DNA of 64,000 bases from Clostridium kluyveri DSM 555 (GCF_000016505.1 NC_009706.1:3658001-3722000); one strand, 5' to 3'. Numbered from the stretch's first letter, positions 28,251-37,562 are shown. The notes: a model not told the origin generated them from the letters alone. Translations and numbers: made by a program.

Positions 28251-29228
28251 CTACCCTATTACAAAATCAAACAAATAACCAATAAATACTATTCCTAATG
28301 CTACTACTCCAAAGAATACTGCCAATAATTTAGGTTTTAATACTTTTCTTAAAAGAATTGCTTCTGGCAAACTAAGTGCTGTTACAGCCATCATAAATGC
28401 AAGAGATGTTCCCATTGCAACTCCAGCTCTTGTAAGCTCACTAACTAATGGGATTACTCCAGCCGCATTGGAATATAATGGGACTCCAATTATTACAGCT
28501 ACAAATACTGCAAATGGGTTACTCTTTCCAGCGTATTTTGCCAGCGCTCCTGCTGGAATCCATCCATGTATAAAACCACCTATAGCAATACCAATTATTA
28601 CATACAGCCATATTTTCTTAATTAAATCTTTTGTAAAGTTCCATGAGTCTACTAATCTTTCTTTTGTAGTAGGATTAGGTATTTCTACATCAGAATTCAT
28701 TTGCATTTCATAAACGTAGCTTTCCACTTGCTTTTCCATTTTTAATTTTCCAATTATAATACCACTTACTATGGCAATTATCTCACCAGAAACTACATAA
28801 ATCAGAGCTATTTTTATTCCAAATAAACCATAAAGAAGTCCTAACGCAACTTCATTCACCATTGGGGCAGCTATTAAGAAAGAAAAGGTAACTCTAAGTG
28901 GTACCCCTGCTTCAACAAAACCAATAAACAGTGGAACTGCAGAGCATGAACAGAATGGAGTTACTATTCCAAGCATAGCAGCCAATACATGACCTATAAT
29001 TGTACTCCTTTTACTTTTAGCGAGTATTTTTCTCGTCTTTTCTGGTGGAAAAAAACTCCTTATAAAAGTGATTACATAGATTATAATTAGTAATAAAATA
29101 AATATCTTTATAGTATCAAATACAAAGAAATTAAAAGCACTACCAAGCTTGCTATCTTTGGCAATTCTAAATACATTATAAATAAGCCAATCAGCAAAAA
29201 TTTGTACAGGTGTAAACATATTACTCAT
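28251..29228 (-). CDS. Permease of the DUF318/ArsP family
   Basis: 325 residues, eight to nine membrane helices. Near residue 97 is 'TPFCSCSAVPLFIGF', the cysteine motif of ArsP-type permeases, and a second half carries 'GVPLYSNAAGVIPLV'. ArsP proteins export trivalent organoarsenicals; related YraQ-like proteins have unknown substrates. It follows a thioredoxin-like gene and an ArsR regulator. A 27-bp element matching one ahead of arsR lies 11 bases upstream (29239-29265), so it probably has its own regulated promoter. The next ATG (29219) is an alternative start. Confidence 0.88.
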   Translation of the reverse strand: MSNMFTPVQIFADWLIYNVFRIAKDSKLGSAFNFFVFDTIKIFILLLIIIYVITFIRSFFPPEKTRKILAKSKRSTIIGHVLAAMLGIVTPFCSCSAVPLFIGFVEAGVPLRVTFSFLIAAPMVNEVALGLLYGLFGIKIALIYVVSGEIIAIVSGIIIGKLKMEKQVESYVYEMQMNSDVEIPNPTTKERLVDSWNFTKDLIKKIWLYVIIGIAIGGFIHGWIPAGALAKYAGKSNPFAVFVAVIIGVPLYSNAAGVIPLVSELTRAGVAMGTSLAFMMAVTALSLPEAILLRKVLKPKLLAVFFGVVALGIVFIGYLFDFVIG

Positions 29229-29238
29229 CCCTTCGATT

Positions 29239-29265
29239 TATAACTTTATAATTAAATACTTATAT
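29239..29265 (-). promoter_or_regulatory. Putative ArsR operator ahead of the permease
   Basis: Minus strand ATATAAGTATTTAATTATAA + AGTTATA, identical at 25 of 27 positions to the element at 29924-29950 ahead of arsR. Both sit just upstream of the ribosome site. Confidence 0.65.
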
Positions 29266-29334
29266 ATCATTCTAAAATAATGGACTCTACTCTTATTAAT
29301 ATAGAGTTAAGTCCTCTTTTAATATAGTTTGACC

Positions 29335-29574
29335 TTATTTTTCATCATTAATATACTTCTTAATTTCATCAACATTACAAATCTTACCGAACATTTTAAC
29401 TTTTTCATTAATAACTATAGCAGGTGTTCTCATAATTCCATATTTCATAATATCTTTAATGTCCTCTACTTTTGTAATTTTAGCTTCTACATCAAGTTCT
29501 TTAACAGCTTCCTTTGCATTTGCTTCAAGCTTCTTGCAATTTGAACATCCTGTTCCTAAAATCTTTATTTCCAC
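29335..29574 (-). CDS. Thioredoxin-like small redox protein (TM0996/MTH895 type)
   Basis: 79 residues. 'MEIKILGTGCSNCKKLEANA' holds the CxxC active site at residues 10-13; cis-Pro loop 'MRTPAIVINEK' follows. These small thioredoxin-fold proteins commonly sit beside DUF318 permeases and ArsR regulators, as here. It may reduce or bind the metalloid before export. Confidence 0.92.
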   Translation of the reverse strand: MEIKILGTGCSNCKKLEANAKEAVKELDVEAKITKVEDIKDIMKYGIMRTPAIVINEKVKMFGKICNVDEIKKYINDEK

Positions 29575-29612
29575 AACTTAATCCTCCTTGTATAATTTAT
29601 TTATAATATATC

Positions 29613-29906
29613 TTATTTAGAGTTATTAAAGTAACTCATAACAAATTTATCTACACTATCAATGATATTTTTTATTTCTTCATTACTAATCCTATAATGA
29701 ATGTTCATACCAATCTTTTCAGATGATAATATGCCAGCCTGCTTAAGTATTTTTAAATGCTGCGATAAATTGGCTTGACTAAATTCTATATCTTCATTTA
29801 ATTTACATACACACTTGGGTCCATCATATAAAAACTTAACTATTTTATACCTTATAGGATGTCCTAATGCTTTAAAAATTCTAACACTTATTTCTTCTTT
29901 ATTCAT
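29613..29906 (-). CDS. ArsR-family metal(loid)-responsive repressor
   Basis: 97 residues, winged helix. 'ALGHPIRYKIVKFLYDG' is followed by 'CVCKLNEDIEFSQANLSQHL', with the two-cysteine CVC motif used by ArsR to sense As(III)/Sb(III), and the recognition helix 'SQANLSQHLKILKQAG'. It is first in an operon with the thioredoxin-like gene and probably represses itself and the permease through the paired sites at 29924 and 29239. Confidence 0.94.
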   Translation of the reverse strand: MNKEEISVRIFKALGHPIRYKIVKFLYDGPKCVCKLNEDIEFSQANLSQHLKILKQAGILSSEKIGMNIHYRISNEEIKNIIDSVDKFVMSYFNNSK

Positions 29907-29923
29907 AATTATCCTCCATAAAA

Positions 29924-29950
29924 TATAACTATATAATTAAATTCTTATAT
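29924..29950 (-). promoter_or_regulatory. Putative ArsR operator ahead of arsR
   Basis: Minus strand ATATAAGAATTTAATTATAT + AGTTATA, 18 bases upstream of the start codon; near-duplicate of the site ahead of the permease. The repeated TAATTATATA suggests a dimer-binding site. Confidence 0.65.
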
Positions 29951-30029
29951 AATTAGTATACTACTTAATAATTTGTTTTGTCAATATCATAAATAATTTT
30001 AAATTAATATCTAAATTAAATATATGAAA

Positions 30030-30061
30030 AAGTCCGTAAGAATATCTTTTCCTACGGACTT
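30030..30061 (-). terminator. Terminator after the DUF2680 gene
   Basis: Perfect 9-bp stem AAGTCCGTA/TACGGACTT with TTTTTC following on the minus strand. Confidence 0.85.
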
Positions 30062-30082
30062 CTAATTTAAATATCTAATGTT

Positions 30083-30526
30083 TTATCTCAAAGCAGAACA
30101 ATTTGCCCTACCAATGCCGTGCATATGACTAATATTACCACTGCAGTTATTTATATTATTCTTTATGTTTTCTTTTAAAGAATCCACCTGCCCTTTTGTA
30201 ATTGTTCCATTAGATACTGCTTCATCAATAGCTTTTGATTTTTCTTCAATTAATGCTTTTTTAAATTCATCAATAGTCATGCCTTTATCTTTTGCTAAAT
30301 CATACATTGTCTTTCCTGAACTTAAGCCATCATTTATTTCTTTATCTGTTATTCCAAGTTTATTCTTTAATACAGAAGAAACATAATCATAACCTCTCTT
30401 GGAAGTTATTCTTCCAAGCCCTAACCCCTGATCCGTATGATTAGTTGTTGTTTCTGCATAAACTGTTGCACTTGCTCCAGCTACCAAAGTCACTGCTAGT
30501 GCTACTAATAATTTTTTTACTTTCAT
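30083..30526 (-). CDS. Secreted DUF2680 (YckD-like) protein
   Basis: 147 residues. A clear signal peptide ('VKKLLVALAVTLVAGASATVYA' region, cleavage near residue 24) is followed by a region with 'YVSSVLKNKLGITDKEI' and 'GKTMYDLAKDKGMTIDEFKK', the DUF2680 repeat. The tail is rich in Cys and His ('MHGIGRANCSALR'). Function unknown; exported. It is divergent from the two-component system and could be its target. Confidence 0.85.
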   Translation of the reverse strand: MKVKKLLVALAVTLVAGASATVYAETTTNHTDQGLGLGRITSKRGYDYVSSVLKNKLGITDKEINDGLSSGKTMYDLAKDKGMTIDEFKKALIEEKSKAIDEAVSNGTITKGQVDSLKENIKNNINNCSGNISHMHGIGRANCSALR

Positions 30527-30722
30527 TCTTATTCCTCCTCAAATTTAATTTATATATATTTATCCATAATACGATAATAAAGGAACTTAAATATAAAAAA
30601 GTGTCCTAATTGTGAAATTACTTTAAATAAATTTACATTTAAACAGTACACAATTATTTCACAATTTAAATGTATGGCAATGCTATAATCTAAACAACAT
30701 AAGAAATGTGAGGTGATAGAGA

Positions 30723-31415
30723 ATGACTAAAAATATTTTGATTGCTGATGATAACATTGAAATCATTAAAATTTTAAGACCTTATATAAGAAAAGAAGGT
30801 TTTACTGTAATTTCTGCTCTTAATGGTAAAGAAGCACTGGATAAATTTGAGCAATACAATCCTCAAATTATTTTATTAGATATTATGATGCCAATATTCG
30901 ATGGAATGGAGGTATGCAAGTTAATACGACTTAAATCTAATACTCCAATAATCATGATAACAGCAAGGAGTGAAGATTCTGATAAAATTTGGGGATTGAA
31001 CTCCGGCGCTGACGATTATATTGTAAAACCTTTTAGTCCTGGCGAAGTAGTGGCAAGAATAAAAGCTGTATTTAGACGAATTACGGCACATAAAAATAAT
31101 GAGCCTTCAATAATAAAATACCAACATCTTGAATTAGATATTGATAACTATTCAGTTAAACTGGATGGTGTAAGTGTAAACCTCACAAAAAAAGAAATTG
31201 AAGTTCTATGGGTACTTTCAACTTATCCTAACAAGATAGTTTCAAGAGATACTTTACTTGACGAGATATGGGGAATAGATTATTTTGGAGATCCAAGAAC
31301 AGTAGATACTCATATAAAGAGGATAAGGGCAAAACTTCAACTGAGTGAACAGTATAACAGGGATATTAAAACTATTTGGGGCATGGGATATAAATTTGAG
31401 GTGAAAGATGTTTAA
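30723..31415 (+). CDS. Response regulator, OmpR/PhoB type
   Basis: 230 residues. Receiver domain with acidic pair 'ADDN', phospho-acceptor Asp53 in 'LLDIMMPIFDG', 'TARSEDS' and the conserved 'VKPFSPGE' lysine at about 102. The C-terminal winged helix ends 'YFGDPRTVDTHIKRIRAKL' and 'GMGYKFE'. Its stop overlaps the kinase gene by 8 bases, so the pair is coupled; the kinase is frameshifted. Confidence 0.96.
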   Translation: MTKNILIADDNIEIIKILRPYIRKEGFTVISALNGKEALDKFEQYNPQIILLDIMMPIFDGMEVCKLIRLKSNTPIIMITARSEDSDKIWGLNSGADDYIVKPFSPGEVVARIKAVFRRITAHKNNEPSIIKYQHLELDIDNYSVKLDGVSVNLTKKEIEVLWVLSTYPNKIVSRDTLLDEIWGIDYFGDPRTVDTHIKRIRAKLQLSEQYNRDIKTIWGMGYKFEVKDV

Positions 31416-33194
31416 AAAAAATATTACTTTTAAACTTACCATAGGTTTTTTAGCAGTTATTATTATTTCAACACTTTTAATAGGTATTATTGCATTGAGT
31501 ATATTTAAAAATAATATATATGAAGTTAAAAGAAATAATATGAAAAAACATTCCATAGAAATTTCAAGGACCCTTAAACCTTATATGCCTAAGGATATTA
31601 AAAGAAAAGAATTTACTGACATTATAAACTTAATAGATTCAATTGATAACGCCAAAATTTGGATACTCAATTCAAATGGAGATATTATAACTACATCAAA
31701 CAGTAATAATTCTAACCTTATTTATATCAATAATGCTGACATAAATAAGTTATATGGTCCAATTATTAAAAAAGTATTGACTGGTTCTGATGAATATGGT
31801 GAAATATACAATCCTTATTATGGTGAATATATGATGACTACAGCAATTCCAATAAAAAATAACAATAATAATATAATAGGTGCAGTAATTCTTCATTCAC
31901 CTTTATCTGATCTTTCAAACTCTATGAATAAGTTTTTTATCTATTTAATTTTTGCTCTTTTAGGTGAAATATTTCTTTCTGGATTCATAGGATATTATTT
32001 TTCTAAAAATATTACTAAGCCAATAAAAATAATAAATTCGTCTGCACTTAAACTTGCAAGAGGCCATTATGGAATAAAAACAAATATATATCAGAAAGAT
32101 GAAATTGGTGAGCTATCAAATTCCTTTGATTTATTATCCTTAAAACTTAAATATACAATAGGTAAACTTTTTGAAGAAAAGACTAAGTTAAGTAATGTAC
32201 TGACAAGTATGAATGAAGGCATTTTAGCAATGGATAAAAACTTTAATATTATAAATATCAATCTGCTTTAAATCTACTATCACCCAAAGATACTAAATCA
32301 AGAACAAACATTAGCTCAACATTGTCAAAATTAAATATATTTGAAGATTTTAATTTTAGCATAATTAACAATACAAAAAAAAATTTGTCAAGAGAGTATC
32401 TAAATAAAATATTAAATTTTTCTATATCTCCTATAAAAAATAATTCAAATGAAGTCATAGGTGGTGTAATTCTCATTCAGGATATAAGTGAAAAAGAAAA
32501 ACTTGAGCAAATGCGTAAGGATTTTATTTCAAATGTTTCTCATGAGTTCAGAACTCCATTGACAGTTATAAAAGGTAATTTAGAATCAATTATAGATGGC
32601 ATAACAAAACCAAAATATATAAAGAATACTTGCATTACACTTTTAAAAGAAACCAATCGCCTTGAAAGAATGGTTAAAGACCTGCTCAATTTAAGTAAAT
32701 TAGAATCTGGTAAATTGGATATTAATTTCAGTGAGCTAAATGTCAATATGGTAATAAATGATACTTTGAGAAATCTTAGCCTATTAATAAATGCTAAAAG
32801 CATAAATTTACAACTATCTCTAGAGGATAACTTACCGTCTTTATTTAGTGATTACGATAAACTAAAGCAGCTGCTTATAATATTTTTAGACAATGGAATT
32901 AAGTTCTCACAAAATAAAGGCTGCTTAAATATACAAACATATGCTCATGGCAATAATATTTTTATAGTTATTGAAGACAATGGAATTGGCATACCTGAAG
33001 ATCAAATTCAATACTTAGGAGAAAAGTTCTTCAAGGTCGATAAATCAAGAGCTTCAAATACTAAAAGTACTGAACTTGGTCTTTCAATAGCAAAAAAATT
33101 AGTAAAAGTTTTAAATGGCTCTTTTTCTGTAGAAAGTAAGCTTAAAAAAGGAACAAAAATAACTATTTCATTTCCAATAAAAAGAGAGAGGTAA
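31408..33194 (+). pseudogene. Sensor histidine kinase interrupted by a one-base frameshift
   Basis: The first frame (31408-32271, 287 residues) encodes two membrane helices flanking an extracellular sensor, HAMP ('SKNITKPIKIINSSALKLAR') and the start of PAS. It ends soon after 'DKNFNIININ'. The same protein continues one frame away as 'SALNLLSPKDTKSRTN' and on to the H-box 'SNVSHEFRTPLTVIKG', N-box, 'DNGIGIPEDQ' and 'ELGLSIAKKL'. Restoring one T near 32261 (ATCAAT-TCT-GCT) gives an intact kinase of about 595 residues. Internal TTG (32322) could start a soluble kinase core. Could be real decay, phase variation or a sequencing error. Confidence 0.88.
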
Positions 33195-33199
33195 AAATT

Positions 33200-33622
33200 A
33201 TGATGAAACATGGATACCATATGGGATTAGGTTTTTACGGTTCTTACATTTTAATATTTTTCTTATTAATTATTTTAGTTTTAATATTTTTAGCATTAAA
33301 AAGTAAGCCTTCTTTAAGTCCTTTTACAATAAAATTACTTGATATCCTTAAAACTAAATATGCTTCTGGTATGATTACTGCTGACGAATTTATAGAAAGA
33401 AAATCTATTATAGAAGATATTAAATATTTAAATTCCTATACTCCTATACTTCTTGAAAGATATGCTGAATGTTTAATAACTACAAAAGAATTCTTAAATA
33501 TTAAAAATGAAATTGAAAGTAATAATTACGATGCTTCTATATGTGAAGAACTTGCAAAAGGACATATTTCATATGATGAATTTAAATCAAAAATCTTTGG
33601 AGGAAAAACAAATGAAAAATGA
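33200..33622 (+). CDS. Membrane-anchored SHOCT-like protein
   Basis: 140 residues. One N-terminal helix ('SYILIFFLLIILVLIFLAL') precedes three short repeats of the SHOCT kind, with 'LKTKYASGMITADEFIERK', 'ERYAECLITTKEFLNIK' and 'ELAKGHISYDEFKSKIFG'. SHOCT modules are thought to be oligomerisation or targeting units. It directly follows the kinase (5 bases) and overlaps the next gene, so it belongs to the two-component operon. Confidence 0.75.
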   Translation: MMKHGYHMGLGFYGSYILIFFLLIILVLIFLALKSKPSLSPFTIKLLDILKTKYASGMITADEFIERKSIIEDIKYLNSYTPILLERYAECLITTKEFLNIKNEIESNNYDASICEELAKGHISYDEFKSKIFGGKTNEK

Positions 33623-33758
33623 TAAGATTTTAAGGACACCACGCTATGTTTTACTTTTAGTGTTTTTAATGCTAATTACAGTTAAAGCTTATCTTCATAA
33701 GTTACTTGGAGATGGCGAAGCTCCTTCTATACATGCATTGTGTCCCTTTATGGACTGA
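33612..33758 (+). pseudogene. Truncated N-terminus of a 4Fe-4S membrane protein
   Basis: 48 residues: one membrane helix ('RYVLLLVFLMLITVKAYLHK') and 'APSIHALCPF', which is the N-terminal region of clostridial NapH-like 4Fe-4S proteins. It stops after 'CPFMD', 28 bases before half-repeat D begins. The rest of the gene, including both ferredoxin motifs, is missing. Confidence 0.75.
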
Positions 33759-33786
33759 TTTCAAAAATAAGTCCTTCAAAAATAAA

Positions 33787-33850
33787 AGGTTCAGATGGAG
33801 AAAAGCATTTCTCGTAAGCAAACTCCACCTGAGCCTTAGAATCACTTGAT
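33787..33850 (-). repeat. Interspersed structured repeat, copy D (left half only)
   Basis: Only the first hairpin of the element is present: GGTTCAGATGGAG ... CTCCACCTGAGCC and the conserved end AATCACTTGAT. The second half (CTTATCC to GGATAA) is absent. It lies where a gene was truncated. Confidence 0.85.
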
Positions 33851-33891
33851 ACTAGAAGCACGACTTCCATTATATGCATTGGCTTTATAGT

Positions 33892-34770
33892 TTAACAAAC
33901 TATCGAAGAACCAGTGGAATTCACAAAAAATTTTTCACAAGAGATTTTTAACTGAGAAGTCGCAATATGCCCAGTACAGTGAGAAGCCCCTATTATTTTT
34001 ATGTCCATTTTTTTCAATTCAACTATAGTTTTTTTAATTCTATCCATGGAAGCCTCCATTAGATGGGTTCCTCCAATTACTCCAAATACATTTTTACCTG
34101 ATTTAATTTCAATGGATTTTATTATATTTAATACTCCTGGATGAGAGCATCCTAAAATTATCAAAAGTCCTTTTGGTGTATCTATTCCGATAGATATTTC
34201 ATCTTTAAAAGTGTCAATTTCAAAACTTTCTCCTGCTTTTATTTTCATACTAGGGTTTAGCTTTTCAAAATCATAATATAATTTAAAGTTTGTAAATATA
34301 TATACACCTTCTACTATTTCTGTCTGATCTAAGGTTATGTAGTCTACCTTAAATGAGTTTTGTTCTAAAAATTTTTCATCAAAATTTACTCCTATATAAC
34401 TAAAGTCTTCCATATCTTTAATGCTTTGCGGATTCTTAAAGATTTCAGAGTTATTTTTCTTAGCATGATAATATTTTTTTCCGTTTGAGAAAAAATATTG
34501 ACTTAATAATAATTTGGGCCTTATAGTAAAATTTTCAACAAAACTTTTTAACCCATTACCATGATCATAGTGTGCATGGCTTATTACAATATAGTTTGTT
34601 TTATTTAAATCTATACCCAAGTTTTTTGCGTTTTTTATAAAATTTTCACTTTGGCCCGTATCAAATAATATATTAAATTTTGAGGATTGTATAAAAAAAG
34701 AAAGACCGTGTTCGCATATTAAGTTTTTATTATCTCTCAGGGAATTTTCTATTAAAGTAATTATTTTCAC
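33892..34770 (-). CDS. MBL-fold metallo-hydrolase
   Basis: 292 residues starting with GTG at 34770 (AAGGGGCG upstream). Metal-binding 'VISHAHYDHGNGLKSF', then 'LGCSHPGVLNI', 'GVIGGTHLM' and 'IGASHCTGHIA'. This is the subgroup often annotated as dihydropterin ribofuranosylaminobenzene phosphate synthase-like. The substrate is unknown. It heads leftward and is separated from modD by about 120 bases. Confidence 0.9.
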   Translation of the reverse strand: MKIITLIENSLRDNKNLICEHGLSFFIQSSKFNILFDTGQSENFIKNAKNLGIDLNKTNYIVISHAHYDHGNGLKSFVENFTIRPKLLLSQYFFSNGKKYYHAKKNNSEIFKNPQSIKDMEDFSYIGVNFDEKFLEQNSFKVDYITLDQTEIVEGVYIFTNFKLYYDFEKLNPSMKIKAGESFEIDTFKDEISIGIDTPKGLLIILGCSHPGVLNIIKSIEIKSGKNVFGVIGGTHLMEASMDRIKKTIVELKKMDIKIIGASHCTGHIATSQLKISCEKFFVNSTGSSIVC

Positions 34771-34889
34771 AATATCGCCCCTTTATATTTGAAATATTCT
34801 TAACTTAAAGTCTATAAATTAAAGTATCACCATAAATAGGAAAGTCTTTTATAACGACTAAGTTAATACAAGATCCTAGGGAAAAGACA

Positions 34890-35732
34890 TTAAAGTGGTA
34901 TTATATTACATCCAATATCTATAGGTTGTGCATGATATATTGAAGTAGTCACAATGGCATTAACTCCAGTTTTGGCATATTCTATAATGTTATTTTCATT
35001 AATACCTCCAGAAGCTAGTATAATGATAGAAGGGTTAATATTTCTAATGATACTCACATTTTTCTCCAATTTATCATAGGGAATTTTATCGAACTGGATA
35101 CCATCAACACCACTTTTGCTAAGCTCAATAGCTTGTTCTAAATTGTCTATTTCTACTATTACCTTTTTTTCGCAAGCTCTAGATTTAACATTTTTTATTA
35201 TTTCATTTAGTTTATCAATACCACCTAAAAAATTTAAATGCTGCTTAAAAATCAATATGGTTTCTGATAATCCTAGTCTATGAGGTAATCCGCCTCCTGC
35301 AATAACTGCTTTTATAGCTAATTCTTTTGTTCCTGGAATCACCTTTCTTGTAGCAATAATGTGTATATTTGGATTTATAGTAGAAATTTTATCTATTAAT
35401 TTTTTTGTTTTTGTAGCAATTCCTGAACTATAATCAAGAAGGTTTTGAGAGACTTTCCATGCCATATGTAAATCTTCAGCCTTCCCTATTCCTTCAAGGA
35501 AAATCTCGTTTTTCTTTATTATACTACCAGAAACACATGTTTTGATTAAATCTATATTCAACCTGTTAAAGATTTTCGTAACTTCTTCTGTACCACAAAG
35601 TACAGCGTCTTCCCTTGAAAAAAACTGTATGGAACCTTTTTGATCACCAATTCCTAGAATTAAAGTTGTTAAATCAATGTAAGGTACATCTTCTCTAATA
35701 AATTTATCGATAAGTTCATCTGAAATATACAT
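34890..35732 (-). CDS. modD: ModD-type nicotinate-nucleotide pyrophosphorylase homologue
   Basis: 280 residues of the quinolinate phosphoribosyltransferase fold. 'MAWKVSQNLLDYSSGIATKT', 'VIPGTKELAIKAVIAGGGLP', 'HRLGLSETILIFKQH' (in place of the true NadC residues) and 'EIDNLEQAIE' mark the ModD branch. ModD proteins occur with molybdenum transport and are thought to act in cofactor chemistry, though the reaction is unproven. Its neighbours on the right are metal/Fe-S genes. Confidence 0.85.
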   Translation of the reverse strand: MYISDELIDKFIREDVPYIDLTTLILGIGDQKGSIQFFSREDAVLCGTEEVTKIFNRLNIDLIKTCVSGSIIKKNEIFLEGIGKAEDLHMAWKVSQNLLDYSSGIATKTKKLIDKISTINPNIHIIATRKVIPGTKELAIKAVIAGGGLPHRLGLSETILIFKQHLNFLGGIDKLNEIIKNVKSRACEKKVIVEIDNLEQAIELSKSGVDGIQFDKIPYDKLEKNVSIIRNINPSIIILASGGINENNIIEYAKTGVNAIVTTSIYHAQPIDIGCNIIPL

Positions 35733-35878
35733 TTATAACACCTTCTCTGAAATCATTTTTTATATATTTAGATATGAAAATCAATTATAAAGCCATCATA
35801 TAAACTAGATTATTTTTGCGCTATTAAGCCATAAATTATCAAGTTTATGTTCGTTCTTAATATCAAATTTATGAATCA

Positions 35879-36268
35879 TTATTTATTTTCAACTGCCGAA
35901 ACAAGATAATTTTCAATAGCACTTCTCAACGCCTTAACTCCAAGATTTGAGCAATGTTTCTTATTTTCAGGTAATCCGCCAAGAGCATCTATTATATCAT
36001 TTTCACTAATAGATAATGCCTCCTTTAAAGTTTTCTTTTTTGCTAGTTCTGTGGTCATACTACTTGTAGCTACTGATGCAGGGCATCCATAAACTAAAAA
36101 ACTAATATCCTCTATTAGATCATCCTTTACCTTAATATATATATTCAAAGAATCTCCACAAGCCGGATCTCCAGCTTTTCCTTCACCATTGGAGTCATTT
36201 AGTATACCTACATTTTTAGGACACATAAAATGCTCAATAACAATATCCGTATATTCATTTGTAAACAT
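35879..36268 (-). CDS. NifU/IscU-like Fe-S scaffold protein
   Basis: 129 residues from the ATG at 36268, following the DUF134 stop by 19 bases; an open extension to 36406 overlaps that gene and is not real. 'CPKNVGILNDSNGEGKAGDP', 'ACGDSLNIYIKVKDD', 'GCPASVATSSMTTELA' and 'KKHCSNLGVKAL' carry the three cluster-ligating cysteines of the scaffold. It would assemble Fe-S clusters or receive them from a desulfurase, which is not encoded here. Last gene of the metal cluster operon. Confidence 0.9.
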   Translation of the reverse strand: MFTNEYTDIVIEHFMCPKNVGILNDSNGEGKAGDPACGDSLNIYIKVKDDLIEDISFLVYGCPASVATSSMTTELAKKKTLKEALSISENDIIDALGGLPENKKHCSNLGVKALRSAIENYLVSAVENK

Positions 36269-36287
36269 ATATTCACTTAAATTTATT

Positions 36288-36746
36288 CTACAAAGTATTA
36301 TCTTCCATGTTGTCACCTGTACACCACTTTGCGCAAAAATCTGCTTTCTTACTGCATATAACTCTTTGAGAGCCACAAACGGGACAAATAAACCTGTCCC
36401 GTTCATAGTTCATTTCATATATGCTGCCACAATCAAAACATTTAAATTTGCATAGAGTGGTTGTATAATTGCCTCCACTTATTCTTATAGCATTTCCCTG
36501 CGTCAAAGCTATAGCTATCTTTTTTCTTGCACTATCAATGATATTTTGAAAAGTTTGTCTTGATACCTGCATTCTTTCAGCACATTCTTCTTGGTTTAAT
36601 TCCTCAATATCTTTTAATCTCATGGCTTCAAGTTCTTCTACCTTTAAAACTGTTTCATCAATTTTACATTTAGCTTTTCCCCAGGGCACAAAATAAGTAT
36701 CTTTGGGGAAAAATTCTACTTTTCTAAACTTTGTTGGTCTTGGCAT
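36288..36746 (-). CDS. DUF134 DNA-binding protein with C-terminal zinc ribbon
   Basis: 152 residues. 'MPRPTKFRKVEFFPKDTYF' opens all DUF134 proteins. Next is a sigma-70-like helix-turn-helix ('LNQEECAERMQVSRQTFQNI'). After residue 105 comes a metal site 'KCFDCGSIYEM ... CPVCGSQRV', an extension not found in all members. In clostridia DUF134 genes sit with dinitrogenase-cofactor-like genes; the target is unknown. The start overlaps the Fur-like gene by 31 bases. Confidence 0.88.
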   Translation of the reverse strand: MPRPTKFRKVEFFPKDTYFVPWGKAKCKIDETVLKVEELEAMRLKDIEELNQEECAERMQVSRQTFQNIIDSARKKIAIALTQGNAIRISGGNYTTTLCKFKCFDCGSIYEMNYERDRFICPVCGSQRVICSKKADFCAKWCTGDNMEDNTL

Positions 36747-37189
36747 ATTTTATCCCCCTTGCATTTACTGCATACTCCACTTAGCATGATGTTTACATCA
36801 TTTACCTCTAAATTATTTTCTTCTTCAACTTTTTTATTTAGCTTTATATATTCTATAATTAAATCTATATTATCTATATCTATTATACTATTACATTTAG
36901 TACATTTAAAATGAACATGTAGAAGTTTTCCACTAAAAATTTTCATTTCATAGTAATTTATATCATTAATGTTTATCTTTTTCACTATATTTAAATCATC
37001 AAATATTTTCAAACTTCTGTATACTGTTGCAAGACCAATATTTGTGTGTTTTATTCTTTCATAAATTTGATTTACGGATAAATGGGTATTGGCATTTATC
37101 ATTTCCAAAAGCACTATTCTCTTTTGCGTTGTGAACTTATATCCTTTTTTTTTAATTAATTTCTCATATAAGGAAAGATCTCTATTCAT
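36716..37189 (-). CDS. Fur-family metalloregulator
   Basis: 157 residues. The winged helix includes 'TTQKRIVLLEMINANTHLSV' and 'NIGLATVYRSLKIFDDLNIV'; the dimer domain has 'HVHFKCTKCNSIIDID' and a second zinc pair, 'CSKCKGDKIC'. The metal sensed (Fe, Mn, Zn or peroxide) cannot be told. It sits in the middle of the Fe-S/metal operon and is a candidate regulator of it, possibly through the paired palindromes at 40922-40979. Confidence 0.92.
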   Translation of the reverse strand: MNRDLSLYEKLIKKKGYKFTTQKRIVLLEMINANTHLSVNQIYERIKHTNIGLATVYRSLKIFDDLNIVKKININDINYYEMKIFSGKLLHVHFKCTKCNSIIDIDNIDLIIEYIKLNKKVEEENNLEVNDVNIMLSGVCSKCKGDKICQDQQSLEK

Positions 37190-37205
37190 TGAGTTTCCTT
37201 AAATA

Positions 37206-37562
37206 TTACTCATTACAGTGGCCCTCATGGGCATGTTCACTACATACACTGCCTGTAGATTTAAGTTCACCTTTTATAAACTTGTCTATAGCCTTGCTGC
37301 ATAACCCTTCAGCTCCTACAACAATCTCTATTCCACTTTCATTGAAAAGCTCTTGTGCTGCCGCACCCATTCCACCTGATATTATTACATTTACACCAAG
37401 TTCCTTTAAAAATACTGGCAGGTACCCTGGTTTATGTCCTGGATTCGGTATAAATTCCTCACTTTTTACTTTTTCACTTTCTACCTGGTAAATTGTAAAT
37501 CCCTCACAGTGTCCAAAATGTCCACTTACATATTTTCCTTCACTTGCAACTGCTATTTTCAT
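37206..37562 (-). CDS. NifX/NifB-domain dinitrogenase-cofactor-like protein
   Basis: 118 residues, the stand-alone NifX/NafY fold. 'MKIAVASEGKYVSGHFGHCE' and 'NVIISGGMGAAAQELFNESG' are the family blocks. A His/Cys-rich tail 'CSEHAHEGHCNE' is added and could bind metal. Such proteins hold FeMo-co-type or other metal clusters. A second paralogue is three genes upstream (39710). Confidence 0.92.
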   Translation of the reverse strand: MKIAVASEGKYVSGHFGHCEGFTIYQVESEKVKSEEFIPNPGHKPGYLPVFLKELGVNVIISGGMGAAAQELFNESGIEIVVGAEGLCSKAIDKFIKGELKSTGSVCSEHAHEGHCNE

